From: Pseudomonas putida
Lineage (GTDB): Bacteria; Pseudomonadota; Gammaproteobacteria; Pseudomonadales; Pseudomonadaceae
Length of the DNA: 64,000 bases
Assembly (NCBI RefSeq): GCF_030159595.1
Contig: NZ_BSKJ01000001.1
Coordinates: 558,001 to 622,000 of the forward strand
Direction of reading: 5' to 3'
Shown here: positions 16,670 to 25,427 of the stretch, piece by piece
Numbering within the stretch: the stretch's first letter is position 1
Layout: every line of letters begins with the position of its first letter
Program-made: the position numbers and the translations under genes
Notes under the pieces: model-generated
What the model saw: the letters and a program-made list of their open reading frames with translations, nothing else
The model's database searches: none
What the model was told of the DNA's origin: nothing

Positions 16670-17820
16670 CAGGCGAGCAACCGGACCAGGGTCTGGTAGT
16701 AGATTTCGGTCAGCAGGTCGAGGTCGCTGGCCAAAATCCGCTCGTCCACCTGGTGAATGGTGGCGTTGACCGGGCCCAGCTCGACCACCTGCGTACCCAT
16801 GGTGGCGATGAAGCGGCCATCGGAAGTGCCACCGCTGGTGGACGGCTGGGTGTCGCGGCCGGTGACGCCCTTGATGCTGTGCGCCACGGCGTCGAGCAGT
16901 TCGCCCGGTTCGGTGAGGAATGGCAGGCCAGACAGCGCCCAGTCGATCGACCAGTCCAGTTCATGCTTGTCGAGAATCGCCGAGACGCGCGCCTGCAGGC
17001 CTTCGACGGTGGACTCGGTAGAGAAGCGGAAGTTGAACAGGGCGGTCAGCTCGCCCGGCACCACGTTGGTGGCGCCGGTGCCGGAATTGAGGTTGGAGAT
17101 CTGGAAGCTGGTTGGCGGGAAGAATGCGTTGCCTTCGTCCCAGTGCTCGGCTGCCAGCTCCGCCAACGCCGGGGCGGCCAGGTGGATCGGGTTGCGCGCC
17201 AGGTGCGGGTAGGCCACGTGGCCTTGCTTGCCGCGCACGGTCAGTTTGGCACCCAGCGAACCGCGACGGCCGTTCTTGACCACGTCACCCAGCAGGGTGG
17301 TGCTGGAGGGTTCGCCGACGATGCACCAGTCCAGGCGCTCGTTGCGCGCTTTCAGGCGTTCGACCACTGCCTTGGTGCCATGGTGAGCCGGGCCTTCCTC
17401 GTCGCTGGTGATCAGGAAGGCAACCTTGCCGCGATGGTTCGGGTAGTCGTGCACGAAGCGCTCGCTGGCGATCACCATGGAGGCCAGGCTGCCTTTCATG
17501 TCGGCGGCGCCACGGCCGCAGAGCATGCCGTCAGCGTCGATCAGCGCTTCGAACGGTTCATGCTGCCATTGCTGCACCGGGCCGGTGGGCACCACGTCGG
17601 TGTGGCCGGCAAAGCACAGCACCGGGCCGTCCTGGGTACCGTGGGTGGCCCAGAAGTTGTCGACGTCTTCAATGCGCATCGGCTCCAACTGGAAGCCCAC
17701 GGCGCCCAGGCGGTTCATCATCTGCGCCTGGCAGTCGGCGTCGACGGGGGTGACCGAGGGGCGACGGATCAGGTCACAGGCCAGTTGAAGGGTAGGCGAG
17801 AGCTCGGCAGGGGCCGTCAT
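16669..17820 (-). CDS. dapE: Succinyl-diaminopimelate desuccinylase DapE
   Basis: Zinc amidohydrolase that releases succinate from N-succinyl-LL-diaminopimelate in lysine and peptidoglycan precursor synthesis. The 383 residues contain AGHTDVVP (H73, D75), GRGAADMKG (bridging D107), [10 protein letters not shown] (E141 catalytic base, E142) and GGTSDGRF near the C-terminus, all M20-peptidase hallmarks. It is the first gene of a minus-strand unit with rlmA. dapD and dapC lie 6 and 11 kb further on in the window, so the succinylase pathway is partly clustered here. Confidence 0.97.
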   Translation of the reverse strand: MTAPAELSPTLQLACDLIRRPSVTPVDADCQAQMMNRLGAVGFQLEPMRIEDVDNFWATHGTQDGPVLCFAGHTDVVPTGPVQQWQHEPFEALIDADGMLCGRGAADMKGSLASMVIASERFVHDYPNHRGKVAFLITSDEEGPAHHGTKAVVERLKARNERLDWCIVGEPSSTTLLGDVVKNGRRGSLGAKLTVRGKQGHVAYPHLARNPIHLAAPALAELAAEHWDEGNAFFPPTSFQISNLNSGTGATNVVPGELTALFNFRFSTESTVEGLQARVSAILDKHELDWSIDWALSGLPFLTEPGELLDAVAHSIKGVTGRDTQPSTSGGTSDGRFIATMGTQVVELGPVNATIHQVDERILASDLDLLTEIYYQTLVRLLA

Positions 17821-17889
17821 GGGGGACTCCGGGGCAAGGCAAGGCGGGGAAATCTGAGGGGCGTTATCTTATATCAAACAGAGGGGCCA

Positions 17890-17912
17890 GTGGGGCCGCG
17901 TTGCGGCCCCAC
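17890..17912 (-). terminator. Hairpin after the NdvB-like gene
   Basis: Perfect 10-bp stem GTGGGGCCGC / GCGGCCCCAC with loop of three, six bases after the glucan synthase stop on the minus strand and 70 bp before dapE. It separates the two units; no T-run. Confidence 0.55.
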
Positions 17913-17917
17913 ACGTC

Positions 17918-20509
17918 TCAAGCCTGCTGCGGTTCAGCGGCGTTTTTATGTGGCTTGGGCAGCGAAGACAGCAAGGCCATCACCAGTGCCGCTACATACG
18001 GCAACGACTGCACCAGCAGCATTGCCACCCAGAAGCGCATATCTGAGCTCGGCAGCCCCTGCACCAGGTAGATGCCCAGCGCAGCGCCCCACAGCAGCAA
18101 CATGATGAACAGTTCTTCGCGTGCTTCGGAAAGCGCCACCAGCAGCCCATGGCTATCGGCGTTCTTCGGTGTGCGGAAGAACGGCATGCTGCTGGTGAAG
18201 AAGCCGTACAGCACCGCCTTGGCAATGGTGTGCGACAGCGCCAGGCCGGCCAGCGCTGCGGCGAAGGCGTCCTTCAGATTAACCCCCACCGCACGGCGAT
18301 ACAGGAAGATGATCTTGCCGACCTTGAAGAAGAACAGCGCCAGCGGCGGGATGGCGAAGATCATCAACGGCGGGTCGACACGGTGCGGCACGATGATCAT
18401 CGCCGCCGACCACAGCAGCGCGCCGATGGTGAAGAAGATGTTCATGCCATCGGCGACCCACGGCAGCCAGCCGGCCAGGAAGTGATAGCGCTGGCCCCGG
18501 GTCAGCTCGCTGCCCTTGCCGCGCAATAGGGCGCTGGCGTGGTGCTTGATGATCTGGATGGCGCCGTAGGCCCAGCGGAAGCGCTGCTTCTTGAAGTCGA
18601 TGAAGGTGTCGGGCATCAGGCCCTTGCCGTAGCTGTTGTGGGCGTAGGCGGCCGACAGGCCTTTTTCGAACACGCGCAGGCCCAGCTCTGCATCTTCGCA
18701 GATGCACCATTCGGCCCAGCCCAGCTCTTCCAGCACCGTGCGCCGGGTCATGGTCATGGTGCCGTGCTGGATGATGGCGTCACGGTCGTTGCGGGTGACC
18801 ATGCCGATGTGGAAGAAGCCTTTGTACTCGCTGTAGCACAGTTTCTTGAAGGCACTTTCGTGCTGGTCGCGGTAATCCTGCGGCGACTGCACCACGGCAA
18901 TTTTCGGGTCGGCGAAGTGCGGCACCATGTGCTTGAGCCAGTTGCGGTCGACACAGTAGTCCGAGTCGATCACTGCGATCACTTCAGCATCCTTGGCCGT
19001 GTGCGGGAGCAGGTAGTTCAGCGCACCACCCTTGAAACCAGCCAGGGGCGCGACGTGGAAGAACTTGAAGCGCTCGCCGAGCTTTTCGCAGTGGGCCTTC
19101 AGCGGCTCCCACACGGCCGGGTCCTTGGTGTTGTTGTCGATCACCAGCACTTCGTAATCGGGGTAGTCCAGTGCGGCCAAGGCATCGAGGGTCTGTTTCA
19201 CCATCTCGGGTGGCTCGTTGTAGCACGGCACATGCACCGACACCTTGGGCCGGTAGGCGCTGTCGGCCTGCACCGGCAGGAACTCGCGGCGGCGCTTGTG
19301 TATCCATACCGCCTCGGCCAGTTCATGGGCCTCGGTCAGCAGCACGATGAACACGCCCAGCGCGCCAAGGGCCAGCAGCACGCCCACGGTCAGGCTGAAC
19401 CAGGTGCTGTATTGCTGGCTGTAGTCGTAGGCGATCCATACCAGCACCGACCCGCACAGGAAGGTGATGAAGGTGAGGAAGGTGCGGCCGCGCTGGCGCA
19501 GGGCCGAACCGTCGATGAACAGCACCATCAGGGCGATCATCGCCAGCACGACCGAGGCCACCGCCAAGGCGCGCCATTGCGGGATCGCCACCACCGGGCC
19601 GTCGAAGTTGAACTTCTGTTGGCGCTCGGCGTTGTAGACGCCCCAGTAGGCGCCTACCGAGCCTTCGTCGCTGGCTTTCCACGGCTGGTCATAGGCCTCG
19701 ATGACGAAGTAGTTGTAGCCACGGCGGTTGAGGGTGTTGACCAGGGTGCGCAGGTAGATGGCCTGGTCGGCCTGGGTAGCATCGGCACCGCCACGCATGC
19801 GACCGTTGCTCGGCCAGCCGACTTCCGACAGCAGCAGAGGTTTACGCGGGAACTGGTGCTTCAGCTCGCGGGCGCGGTCCAGCACGAACTCGACCGAATC
19901 CTTCATCGGCACGAATTCCCAATAGGGCAGGATGTGCGCGGCAATCAGGTCGACGTGCTTGGCAATCTCCGGGTTTTCCTTCCAGATATGCCATTGCTCA
20001 CTGGTGGTCACGGGCACTTTCACGGCTGCGCGTACGCGGTCCAGGTACTTGATCAGGTTTTCCGGGGTGACCTCTTCACGGAACAGCGCCTCGTTGCCAA
20101 CCACTACCCGCACGACGCTGCGCGAGGTGTTGGCCAGCTGGATGGCCGTGGCGATTTCGCGCTCGTTGCGCTCCAGGTCCGGGCTGATCCAGATCCCCAG
20201 CGTCACCCGCAGGCCGAATTCTTCGGCCAGGCGCGGGATGTCGGCCTGGGTGCCCTCCACGGTGTAGATACGGATGCTGTCGGTCAGTTTGCTCAACTGC
20301 TCCAGGTCCTGGCGCATCTCGTCGTCAGTGGGGTACTGGCCCTTCTGCGGGCTTTCACCCAGGCGGAACGGCGAATACGAAAAGCCAGAGATTTGCTCCG
20401 GCCAGGCAGGGGCGGATACCGGGCGGTTGATCAGTGCCCAGAACCCTGTGAACAACGCAGCGATGGCCAGAACCACGACCAGGTTCAGGCCGAATTTACG
20501 TGAAGACAT
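17918..20509 (-). CDS. Cyclic beta-glucan synthase-like protein (GH17 + GT2, NdvB type)
   Basis: Inner-membrane protein of 863 residues joining two enzyme domains. After one N-terminal helix (8-27) comes a periplasmic GH17-like domain (about 40-310) with both family glutamates, E140 in VGNEA and E229 in LSEVGWPS. Three or four helices (315-395) lead to a cytosolic GT2 domain with VHVPCYNEP near 427, the D-x-D at D515/D517 (IDSDYCVD) and QRFRWAYGA, followed by four or more helices. The closest known type is P. aeruginosa NdvB, which makes cyclic beta-1,3-glucans linked to biofilm-specific tolerance. The glycosidase half would then act as transglycosylase. The product in this organism is inference. 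A terminator follows. Confidence 0.9.
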   Translation of the reverse strand: MSSRKFGLNLVVVLAIAALFTGFWALINRPVSAPAWPEQISGFSYSPFRLGESPQKGQYPTDDEMRQDLEQLSKLTDSIRIYTVEGTQADIPRLAEEFGLRVTLGIWISPDLERNEREIATAIQLANTSRSVVRVVVGNEALFREEVTPENLIKYLDRVRAAVKVPVTTSEQWHIWKENPEIAKHVDLIAAHILPYWEFVPMKDSVEFVLDRARELKHQFPRKPLLLSEVGWPSNGRMRGGADATQADQAIYLRTLVNTLNRRGYNYFVIEAYDQPWKASDEGSVGAYWGVYNAERQQKFNFDGPVVAIPQWRALAVASVVLAMIALMVLFIDGSALRQRGRTFLTFITFLCGSVLVWIAYDYSQQYSTWFSLTVGVLLALGALGVFIVLLTEAHELAEAVWIHKRRREFLPVQADSAYRPKVSVHVPCYNEPPEMVKQTLDALAALDYPDYEVLVIDNNTKDPAVWEPLKAHCEKLGERFKFFHVAPLAGFKGGALNYLLPHTAKDAEVIAVIDSDYCVDRNWLKHMVPHFADPKIAVVQSPQDYRDQHESAFKKLCYSEYKGFFHIGMVTRNDRDAIIQHGTMTMTRRTVLEELGWAEWCICEDAELGLRVFEKGLSAAYAHNSYGKGLMPDTFIDFKKQRFRWAYGAIQIIKHHASALLRGKGSELTRGQRYHFLAGWLPWVADGMNIFFTIGALLWSAAMIIVPHRVDPPLMIFAIPPLALFFFKVGKIIFLYRRAVGVNLKDAFAAALAGLALSHTIAKAVLYGFFTSSMPFFRTPKNADSHGLLVALSEAREELFIMLLLWGAALGIYLVQGLPSSDMRFWVAMLLVQSLPYVAALVMALLSSLPKPHKNAAEPQQA

Positions 20510-20628
20510 TGTCGTCCATTTGTGTCGAAGTGATAGGACATTAAAGCAGGGTTGGCAGTGTCTTTCCTAACGATGCAGGCCATGGGCCGGCTGGCATATA
20601 ATGCGCGCCGGTTTTTTGGGGTATGAAG

Positions 20629-21438
20629 ATGAGCACAGAAGATCCACGCTTCGCCGGCGTTGCCCGGTTATACGGCGGCCAAGGGCTGCAACGCCTGGGC
20701 CAGGCCCATGTGGGTGTGGTCGGTATTGGCGGAGTGGGCTCGTGGGTGGCCGAAGCGTTGGCGCGTAGCGGTGTGGGCGAGATCACCCTGTTCGACCTCG
20801 ACGATGTGTGCGTCAGCAACACCAACCGCCAGGCCCATGCCCTCGAAGGCCAGGTGGGGCGGCCCAAGGTCGAGGTGATGGCCGAACGCCTGCGGGCGAT
20901 CAACCCGGCGTGCACGGTGCATGCGGTGGCCGACTTCGTTACCCGCGAGACCATGGCCGAGTACATCACCGAGCACCTCGATTGCGTGATCGACTGCATC
21001 GACAGCGTCATGGCCAAGGCGGCGCTGATCGCCTGGTGCCGGCGGCGCAAGATCGCCATTGTCACCACGGGTGGTGCGGGTGGGCAGATCGACCCGACAC
21101 AAATCCAGATTGCCGACCTGAACAAGACCTTCAACGACCCGTTGGCCTCGCGGGTGCGCTCCACCTTGCGCCGCGACTACAACTTCTCGCGCAATGTCAG
21201 CCGCAACTATGGTGTGCCGTGCGTGTTCTCCAGCGAGCAGCTGCGCTACCCCAAGGGGGATGGCAGCGTTTGCCTGCAGAAGAGCTTCGTGGGTGAGGGT
21301 GTGAGGCTGGACTGCTCGGGTGGCTTTGGCGCGGTAATGATGGTGACCGCGACCTTTGGCATGGTGGCGGCGAGCAAGGCGATCGAGAAGCTGGTAGCCG
21401 GTGCGCGGCGGCCTTCGGAACGGCTCAAACCTGAATGA
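20629..21438 (+). CDS. tcdA: tRNA threonylcarbamoyladenosine dehydratase TcdA (CsdL)
   Basis: E1-like ATP-dependent enzyme that cyclises t6A37 to ct6A in ANN-decoding tRNAs. The 269 residues show the ThiF/MoeB nucleotide fold: VGIGGVGSWVAEALARSG, then LFDLDDVCVSNTNRQ, and IDCIDSVMAKAALI. The start at 20629 has GGGG seven bases ahead; 20623 (two codons longer) is possible. A TATAAT hexamer at 20597-20602 is a likely -10. In E. coli TcdA works with the CsdA-CsdE sulfur relay, and that pair is encoded convergently just downstream, supporting the call. Confidence 0.94.
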   Translation: MSTEDPRFAGVARLYGGQGLQRLGQAHVGVVGIGGVGSWVAEALARSGVGEITLFDLDDVCVSNTNRQAHALEGQVGRPKVEVMAERLRAINPACTVHAVADFVTRETMAEYITEHLDCVIDCIDSVMAKAALIAWCRRRKIAIVTTGGAGGQIDPTQIQIADLNKTFNDPLASRVRSTLRRDYNFSRNVSRNYGVPCVFSSEQLRYPKGDGSVCLQKSFVGEGVRLDCSGGFGAVMMVTATFGMVAASKAIEKLVAGARRPSERLKPE

Positions 21439-21446
21439 GTTGCGTG

Positions 21447-21539
21447 GGCTTCTTCGCGGGTAAACCCGCTCCCACAGGTACAGCGCTAGCCTGAACACTG
21501 CGCGGTCCCTGTGGGAGCGGGTTTACCCGCGAAGAAGCC
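21447..21539. repeat. REP pair, canonical subtype (tcdA / csdE gap)
   Basis: Copies at 21447-21478 and 21508-21539 are exact 32-bp reverse complements separated by 29 bp. The unit contains the core GCGGGTAAACCCGCTCCCAC, matching the P. putida REP element, with a perfect inner stem GCGGG/CCCGC. It lies between convergent gene ends. Confidence 0.9.
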
Positions 21540-21548
21540 AGCGCCGAT

Positions 21549-21956
21549 TCAACAGGACGCCAACTCTGCCATCCGCTGCAGCACTGCATGCAGCCCGTTG
21601 CTGCGTGACGGCGACAGCTGACGCTCCAGCCCCAGCTGAGAGAACCACTCACGCAGATCAAGCCCAGCCAGCTCTTCACTGGCCAACCCCTGCACCCGCA
21701 CCAGCAACAACGCCAGCAGCCCACGCAACAGGCGTGCATCGCTACTGGCCTTGAACTGCCACAAGCCCTCGGCCTGCTCGGCCACCAGCCATACCAAGCT
21801 TTCGCAGCCATGTACCCGGTTGGCTTCGGTCTTTTCACTGTCAGCCAGCGGTTCTAGCCGCTCACCCCACTGCATCAGCAGCCGCGCTCGCTGTTCCCAA
21901 CCCTTGCCCTGTTCAAACGCTTCCAGCGCCTGACGTGCTTGCTCCGGCATGCTCAT
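21549..21956 (-). CDS. csdE: Cysteine desulfuration protein CsdE (SufE family)
   Basis: Small sulfur-acceptor protein (135 residues) that takes persulfide sulfur from the CsdA desulfurase. The acceptor cysteine is C51 in NRVHGCESLVWL, the SufE-family active loop. Its start overlaps the csdA stop by four bases (ATGA at 21956-21953 on the minus strand), so the pair is coupled. Because csdA rather than sufS is next to it and tcdA is adjacent, CsdE is a better name than SufE. Confidence 0.93.
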   Translation of the reverse strand: MSMPEQARQALEAFEQGKGWEQRARLLMQWGERLEPLADSEKTEANRVHGCESLVWLVAEQAEGLWQFKASSDARLLRGLLALLLVRVQGLASEELAGLDLREWFSQLGLERQLSPSRSNGLHAVLQRMAELASC

Positions 21957-23164
21957 CGCAACAGCTCCAGGCCCTGATCCAGCGCAGCGAAGAAGCGCTG
22001 CACGTCATCGCTGTCGTTGTACAGGCCCAGCGACACGCGAATTGCGCCTTCAAGACCCAAACCTTTCAGTAGCGGCATGGCGCAGTGGTGCCCGGCACGC
22101 ACGGCGATCCCTTGCTCGGTGAGCAGGTGGGCGATATCGGCGTTGTGCACCCCCTCGATGACGAAACTGGCCAGGGCCGTCTGTGGTGCCCCCAGTATCC
22201 GTACGCCCTCACGGTCGGCCAGGCCGCGCAGCAGGTGCTGGTGCAGGCTGGTTTCGTGGGCTTCGACAGCCGAGGCGTCCAGGCTGGCCAGGTACCCCAG
22301 GGTTGCGCCCAGGCCGATCACCCCCGCGATTGGCGGCGTACCGGCCTCGAACCCCAGCGGTGCCGGGCGGAAGCTGGCGCTCTGGTACTCGGCCAGTTGC
22401 ACCATCTCGCCACCGAACTGCCAATGCCGCAGCCGTTCCAGCGCCTGGGTGCGGCCATACAGCACGCCAACCCCGTCCGGGCCATACAGCTTGTGGCTGG
22501 AGAACACATAGAAGTCGCAATCCAGTTGCTGCACATCGTGGCGACCGTGCACCACCCCCTGGGCACCGTCGACCACGGTCAGCGCGCCCTGGGCGCGGGC
22601 ATGGGCCAGCAGAGCCGGCAGTGGCTGCCAGGTGCCCAGCACGTTGGACAGCTGGCTGACGGCCAGCACCCGCGTGCGAGGGCCGATCAGTTGCAGCGCC
22701 TGGTCCAGGTCGATGCGGCCATGGGCATCCAGCGGCAGTACCACCAGACGCAGGTTGCGCCGGTGCGCCAGCTGTTGCCAGGGCAGCAGGTTGGCGTGGT
22801 GTTCCAGTGCACTGACGGCAATCTCGTCACCGGCTTCGAAGTGGTGTTCAAGGCCATAGGCCAACAGGTTCAGCGCCGAGGTGGCGCCGTGGGTGAACAC
22901 GATCTGCCGTGAGTCTGCGGCATTCAGCCAGGCGGCAACCTTGTCGCGGCTGGTTTCAAAGGCCTGGGTCGCCAGTGCGCCGGGTAAGTGTTGGGCTCGG
23001 TGCACGTTGGCTGCGCCGTGGCTGTAGTAATGGCTCAGGGCATCGAGCAACGCTTGCGGCTTCTGGGTGGTGGCGGCGCTATCCAGGTAGGTCTGGTGCT
23101 GCCGTTGCAGGGCGGCGATGGCGGGGAAATCGGCACGCCAGGGGGAGGGCTGGAACATGTTCAC
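21953..23164 (-). CDS. csdA: Cysteine desulfurase CsdA
   Basis: PLP enzyme that removes sulfur from cysteine and passes it to CsdE. The 403 residues belong to the group II (SufS/CsdA) desulfurases: the PLP lysine is in FSSHKLYGPDGVG and the active cysteine is C361 in RAGHHCAMPLL. The N-terminus DFPAIAALQRQHQTYLDSAATTQKP is typical. An in-frame ATG two codons later is an alternative start. It is transcribed as csdA-csdE, convergent with tcdA; a strong hairpin between dapD and csdA separates it from upstream genes. Confidence 0.94.
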   Translation of the reverse strand: MNMFQPSPWRADFPAIAALQRQHQTYLDSAATTQKPQALLDALSHYYSHGAANVHRAQHLPGALATQAFETSRDKVAAWLNAADSRQIVFTHGATSALNLLAYGLEHHFEAGDEIAVSALEHHANLLPWQQLAHRRNLRLVVLPLDAHGRIDLDQALQLIGPRTRVLAVSQLSNVLGTWQPLPALLAHARAQGALTVVDGAQGVVHGRHDVQQLDCDFYVFSSHKLYGPDGVGVLYGRTQALERLRHWQFGGEMVQLAEYQSASFRPAPLGFEAGTPPIAGVIGLGATLGYLASLDASAVEAHETSLHQHLLRGLADREGVRILGAPQTALASFVIEGVHNADIAHLLTEQGIAVRAGHHCAMPLLKGLGLEGAIRVSLGLYNDSDDVQRFFAALDQGLELLR

Positions 23165-23180
23165 GGGGCCTGGAATGAAA

Positions 23181-23212
23181 ATCGGGTCTGGCGTGCGAAC
23201 GCCAGACCCGAT
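23181..23212 (-). terminator. dapD: Terminator of dapD
   Basis: Perfect 14-bp inverted repeat (ATCGGGTCTGGCGT and its complement) with a 4-base loop, 28 bases after the dapD stop. On the minus strand the stem is followed by a short T-rich stretch (TTTCATT). One of the best terminators in the window. Confidence 0.75.
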
Positions 23213-23239
23213 CTTAACACTTCAAACCTGCAAAGGTTC

Positions 23240-24274
23240 TCAGTTGTGGGCGTGCAACGCCTCGTTCAGCTCGATGGCCGACTTGTGGGTCTTGCACTCC
23301 ACGGCGCCGTTCAGCGAGTTGCGGCGGAACAGCAGGTCGGTCTGGCCGGCCAGGTCGCGGGCCTTGACCACTTTGACCAGTTCGTTGTTTTCGTCCAGCA
23401 GGTTCACCTTGGTGCCAGCGGTGATGTACAGGCCGGCTTCGACGGTGTTGCGGTCGCCCAGCGGGATGCCGATACCGGCGTTGGCGCCGATCAGGCAGCC
23501 TTCGCCCACCTTGATGACGATGTTGCCGCCACCCGACAGGGTGCCCATGGTCGAGCAGCCGCCGCCCAGGTCCGAGCCCTTGCCGACGAATACGCCAGCG
23601 GACACGCGGCCTTCGATCATGCCAGGGCCTTCGGTGCCCGCGTTAAAGTTGACGAAGCCTTCGTGCATGATGGTGGTGCCTTCGCCGATGTAGGCGCCCA
23701 GGCGCACACGCGCGGTGTCGGCGATACGCACGCCGGCTGGCACCACGTAGTCGGTCATTTTCGGGAACTTGTCCACCGAGAACACTTCCAGCAGCTCGCC
23801 CTTCAGGCGCGCTTCCAGTTGCAGCTCGGCCAGTTCGGCCAGGTCGACCGCGCCCTGGTTGGTCCAGGCCACGTTCGGCAGCAGCGGGAAGATACCCGCC
23901 AGGCTTACACCGTGCGGCTTGACCAGACGGTGCGACAGCAGGTGCAGCTTGAGGTAGGCCTCTGGAGTAGAGGTCAGGGCAGCGTCTTCGGCCAGCAGGG
24001 TAGCGACCAGCGGTTTGTGGCTTTCGGCCAGGCGGGTCAGCAGGGCGGCCTGGGCAGCGTCAACGCCTTTCAGGGCTTCGGCCAGTTGCGCGGCCTGGGC
24101 GTTGCTGAAAGCGATGGCCTGGTTGCCACCTTCATAACCGAGCACAGGGGCGACGGCAGCGACCAGTTCGGCGCTTGGGTTGAGCAGGGGTTGTGCGTAG
24201 AACACTTCCAGCCAGGTGCCCTGGCGGTTCTGGGAGCCGACACCGAAGGCCAGGCTGAACAGGGTATTGGACAT
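23240..24274 (-). CDS. dapD: 2,3,4,5-tetrahydropyridine-2,6-dicarboxylate N-succinyltransferase DapD
   Basis: Succinyl-CoA-dependent enzyme that opens the succinylase branch of lysine/diaminopimelate synthesis. The 344 residues (MSNTLFSLAFGVGSQ start) match the longer pseudomonad DapD type, not the 274-residue E. coli type. The C-terminal half carries left-handed beta-helix hexapeptide repeats (VRLGAYIGEGTTIMHEGFVN, then GVFVGKGSDLGGGCSTMGT). The frame extends 30 codons upstream but those residues are not DapD-like. An ArsC/Spx-like gene starts the unit 31 bp upstream on the same strand. Confidence 0.96.
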   Translation of the reverse strand: MSNTLFSLAFGVGSQNRQGTWLEVFYAQPLLNPSAELVAAVAPVLGYEGGNQAIAFSNAQAAQLAEALKGVDAAQAALLTRLAESHKPLVATLLAEDAALTSTPEAYLKLHLLSHRLVKPHGVSLAGIFPLLPNVAWTNQGAVDLAELAELQLEARLKGELLEVFSVDKFPKMTDYVVPAGVRIADTARVRLGAYIGEGTTIMHEGFVNFNAGTEGPGMIEGRVSAGVFVGKGSDLGGGCSTMGTLSGGGNIVIKVGEGCLIGANAGIGIPLGDRNTVEAGLYITAGTKVNLLDENNELVKVVKARDLAGQTDLLFRRNSLNGAVECKTHKSAIELNEALHAHN

Positions 24275-24305
24275 GTGATTACCTCGTGCGAAATAGGGTA
24301 GGGGC

Positions 24306-24653
24306 TCAGGCCAGGGCAGCGGCGTACAGGTCGGGCTTGAAGCCGACCAAGGTACGCGCGCCAAGGTCCAGCACCGGGCGTTTGATCATCGACGGCTGGG
24401 CCAGCATCAGCTCGACGGCCTTGGCCTGGTCGAGGTCGGCCTTGCTGGCGTCGTCCAGCTTGCGGAAGGTGGTGCCGGCACGGTTGAGGATGACTTCCCA
24501 GCCGTGTTCGTCGCACCAGCGGTTCAGGCTGTCACGGTCGATGCCTTGGGTCTTGTAGTCGTGGAATTCGTAGGCGATGGCCTTGTCTTCGAGCCAGGTA
24601 CGCGCTTTTTTCATGGTGTCACAGGCTTTGATGCCGTAGAGCGTGTAGGTCAT
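24306..24653 (-). CDS. ArsC/Spx-family (YffB-like) thioredoxin-fold protein
   Basis: Small protein of 115 residues with the arsenate-reductase-like thioredoxin fold. It has a single N-terminal cysteine in YGIKACDTMKKA where true arsenate reductases have CxxS/TR; the pattern is of the YffB/Spx group, whose cellular role is not firmly known. The end motif PSMIKRPVLDLG fits the family. The start at 24653 gives the usual MTYTLYGIKAC opening; ATG at 24662 is an alternative, and neither has a strong ribosome-binding site. It is next to dapD on the same strand, a frequent neighbour pairing in pseudomonads. Confidence 0.9.
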   Translation of the reverse strand: MTYTLYGIKACDTMKKARTWLEDKAIAYEFHDYKTQGIDRDSLNRWCDEHGWEVILNRAGTTFRKLDDASKADLDQAKAVELMLAQPSMIKRPVLDLGARTLVGFKPDLYAAALA

Positions 24654-24778
24654 TGTGTGCATTGGGGTCACAGGTTGCCCCAATCTCTCCGTTTTCCGAA
24701 TGTCAGTCGCGGGATTATGCGGGAACGAACATCGTGGCGCCACGCCCGTGGCACCCGTGTTTGATGAACAAGGTGTGT

Positions 24779-25078
24779 TCAAGCGACCAGGCGCTGTACC
24801 GCCCCGATGATCTCATCGCCGTGTTGCTGTTCGGCTGTGCGCAGATCGAAGGCAGTCTGCAGGTTGAGCCAGAACTCGGGGGTGGTGTCCAGGCAGATGG
24901 ACAGGCGCAGTGCCATGTCGGCGGAAACACCGCCACGTTCGCGCAGGATATTGTTGACCGTTGGTGTGGCAACGCCCAATGCCCTGGCCAGTGCTGCGGC
25001 ACTGAAGCCCATTTCTTTCTGGAAGTCCTCCCGCAGGACTTCACCGGGATGGATGGGACGCATACCGTTCTTGAGCAT
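24779..25078 (-). CDS. higA: HigA-family antitoxin
   Basis: Helix-turn-helix antitoxin of 99 residues (XRE/HigA type) that binds the paired toxin and represses the operon. The HTH spans roughly residues 22-50 (FSAAALARALGVATPTVNNI), preceded by the family motif MRPIHPGEVLREDF and followed by TTPEFWLNLQTAFDL. GAGGTG lies five bases ahead of the ATG and overlaps the end of the toxin gene, whose stop is only 8 bp upstream. The toxin-first order is typical of hig operons. Confidence 0.93.
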   Translation of the reverse strand: MLKNGMRPIHPGEVLREDFQKEMGFSAAALARALGVATPTVNNILRERGGVSADMALRLSICLDTTPEFWLNLQTAFDLRTAEQQHGDEIIGAVQRLVA

Positions 25079-25086
25079 GGTGCACC

Positions 25087-25365
25087 TCAGTGGTAATCGA
25101 TAATTTCAACGTTAATCGGCCCGTTGTCGGTCCAGGTGAAGCACAGACGCCATTGGTCATTGATGCGAATACTGTGCTGGCCGACACGGTTGCCGCTCAG
25201 CGCTTCCAGGCGGTTGCCCGGTGGCGACCGAAGGTCTCGCAGCTCTGATGCCGCATCGAGCATCGCCAGTTTACGTTCCGCTACCGACTTGATATCTGAC
25301 CAACGCCTTGTCTTTCCAGTCGTGAAGAGTGCTTCCGTTTCGCTACAGCTGAAGCTTCGAATCAT
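25087..25365 (-). CDS. higB: HigB-family toxin (RelE superfamily mRNA interferase)
   Basis: Toxin of 92 residues, expected to cleave mRNA on the ribosome. It shows the HigB pattern: ERKLAMLDAASELRDLRSPPGN, RLEALSGNRVGQHSIRIN, then WRLCFTWTDNGPINVEIIDYH at the end, where Arg and the terminal Tyr/His are the catalytic region of the family. A promoter and palindromic operator lie directly upstream. The codon use is less GC-biased than its neighbours, suggesting acquisition. Chromosomal role (stress module or remnant of a mobile element) is unknown. Confidence 0.93.
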   Translation of the reverse strand: MIRSFSCSETEALFTTGKTRRWSDIKSVAERKLAMLDAASELRDLRSPPGNRLEALSGNRVGQHSIRINDQWRLCFTWTDNGPINVEIIDYH

Positions 25366-25375
25366 GAGCTTGAAT

Positions 25376-25396
25376 GCTTAACGTTATTCGTTAAGC
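25376..25396. promoter_or_regulatory. HigA operator palindrome
   Basis: GCTTAACG-TTATT-CGTTAAGC, a perfect inverted repeat with 8-bp arms, 10 bp before the toxin start. It covers the transcription start expected from the promoter at 25400-25427. HigA proteins bind such palindromes to autorepress, so this is the likely operator. Confidence 0.7.
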
Positions 25397-25399
25397 TTG

Positions 25400-25427
25400 A
25401 TTATACGTCTGGTTCCTGACAGATCAA
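25400..25427 (-). promoter_or_regulatory. Sigma-70 promoter of higBA
   Basis: On the minus strand a -35 TTGATC (25427-25422) and a perfect -10 TATAAT (25405-25400) are spaced 16 bp apart. The start site would be near 25393, inside the palindrome. It is the clearest housekeeping promoter in the window. Confidence 0.75.

Noticed and set aside
21447..21539. Repeats as a CRISPR array
   Set aside because: Only two inverted copies with no regular direct repeats or spacers; these are REP pairs.
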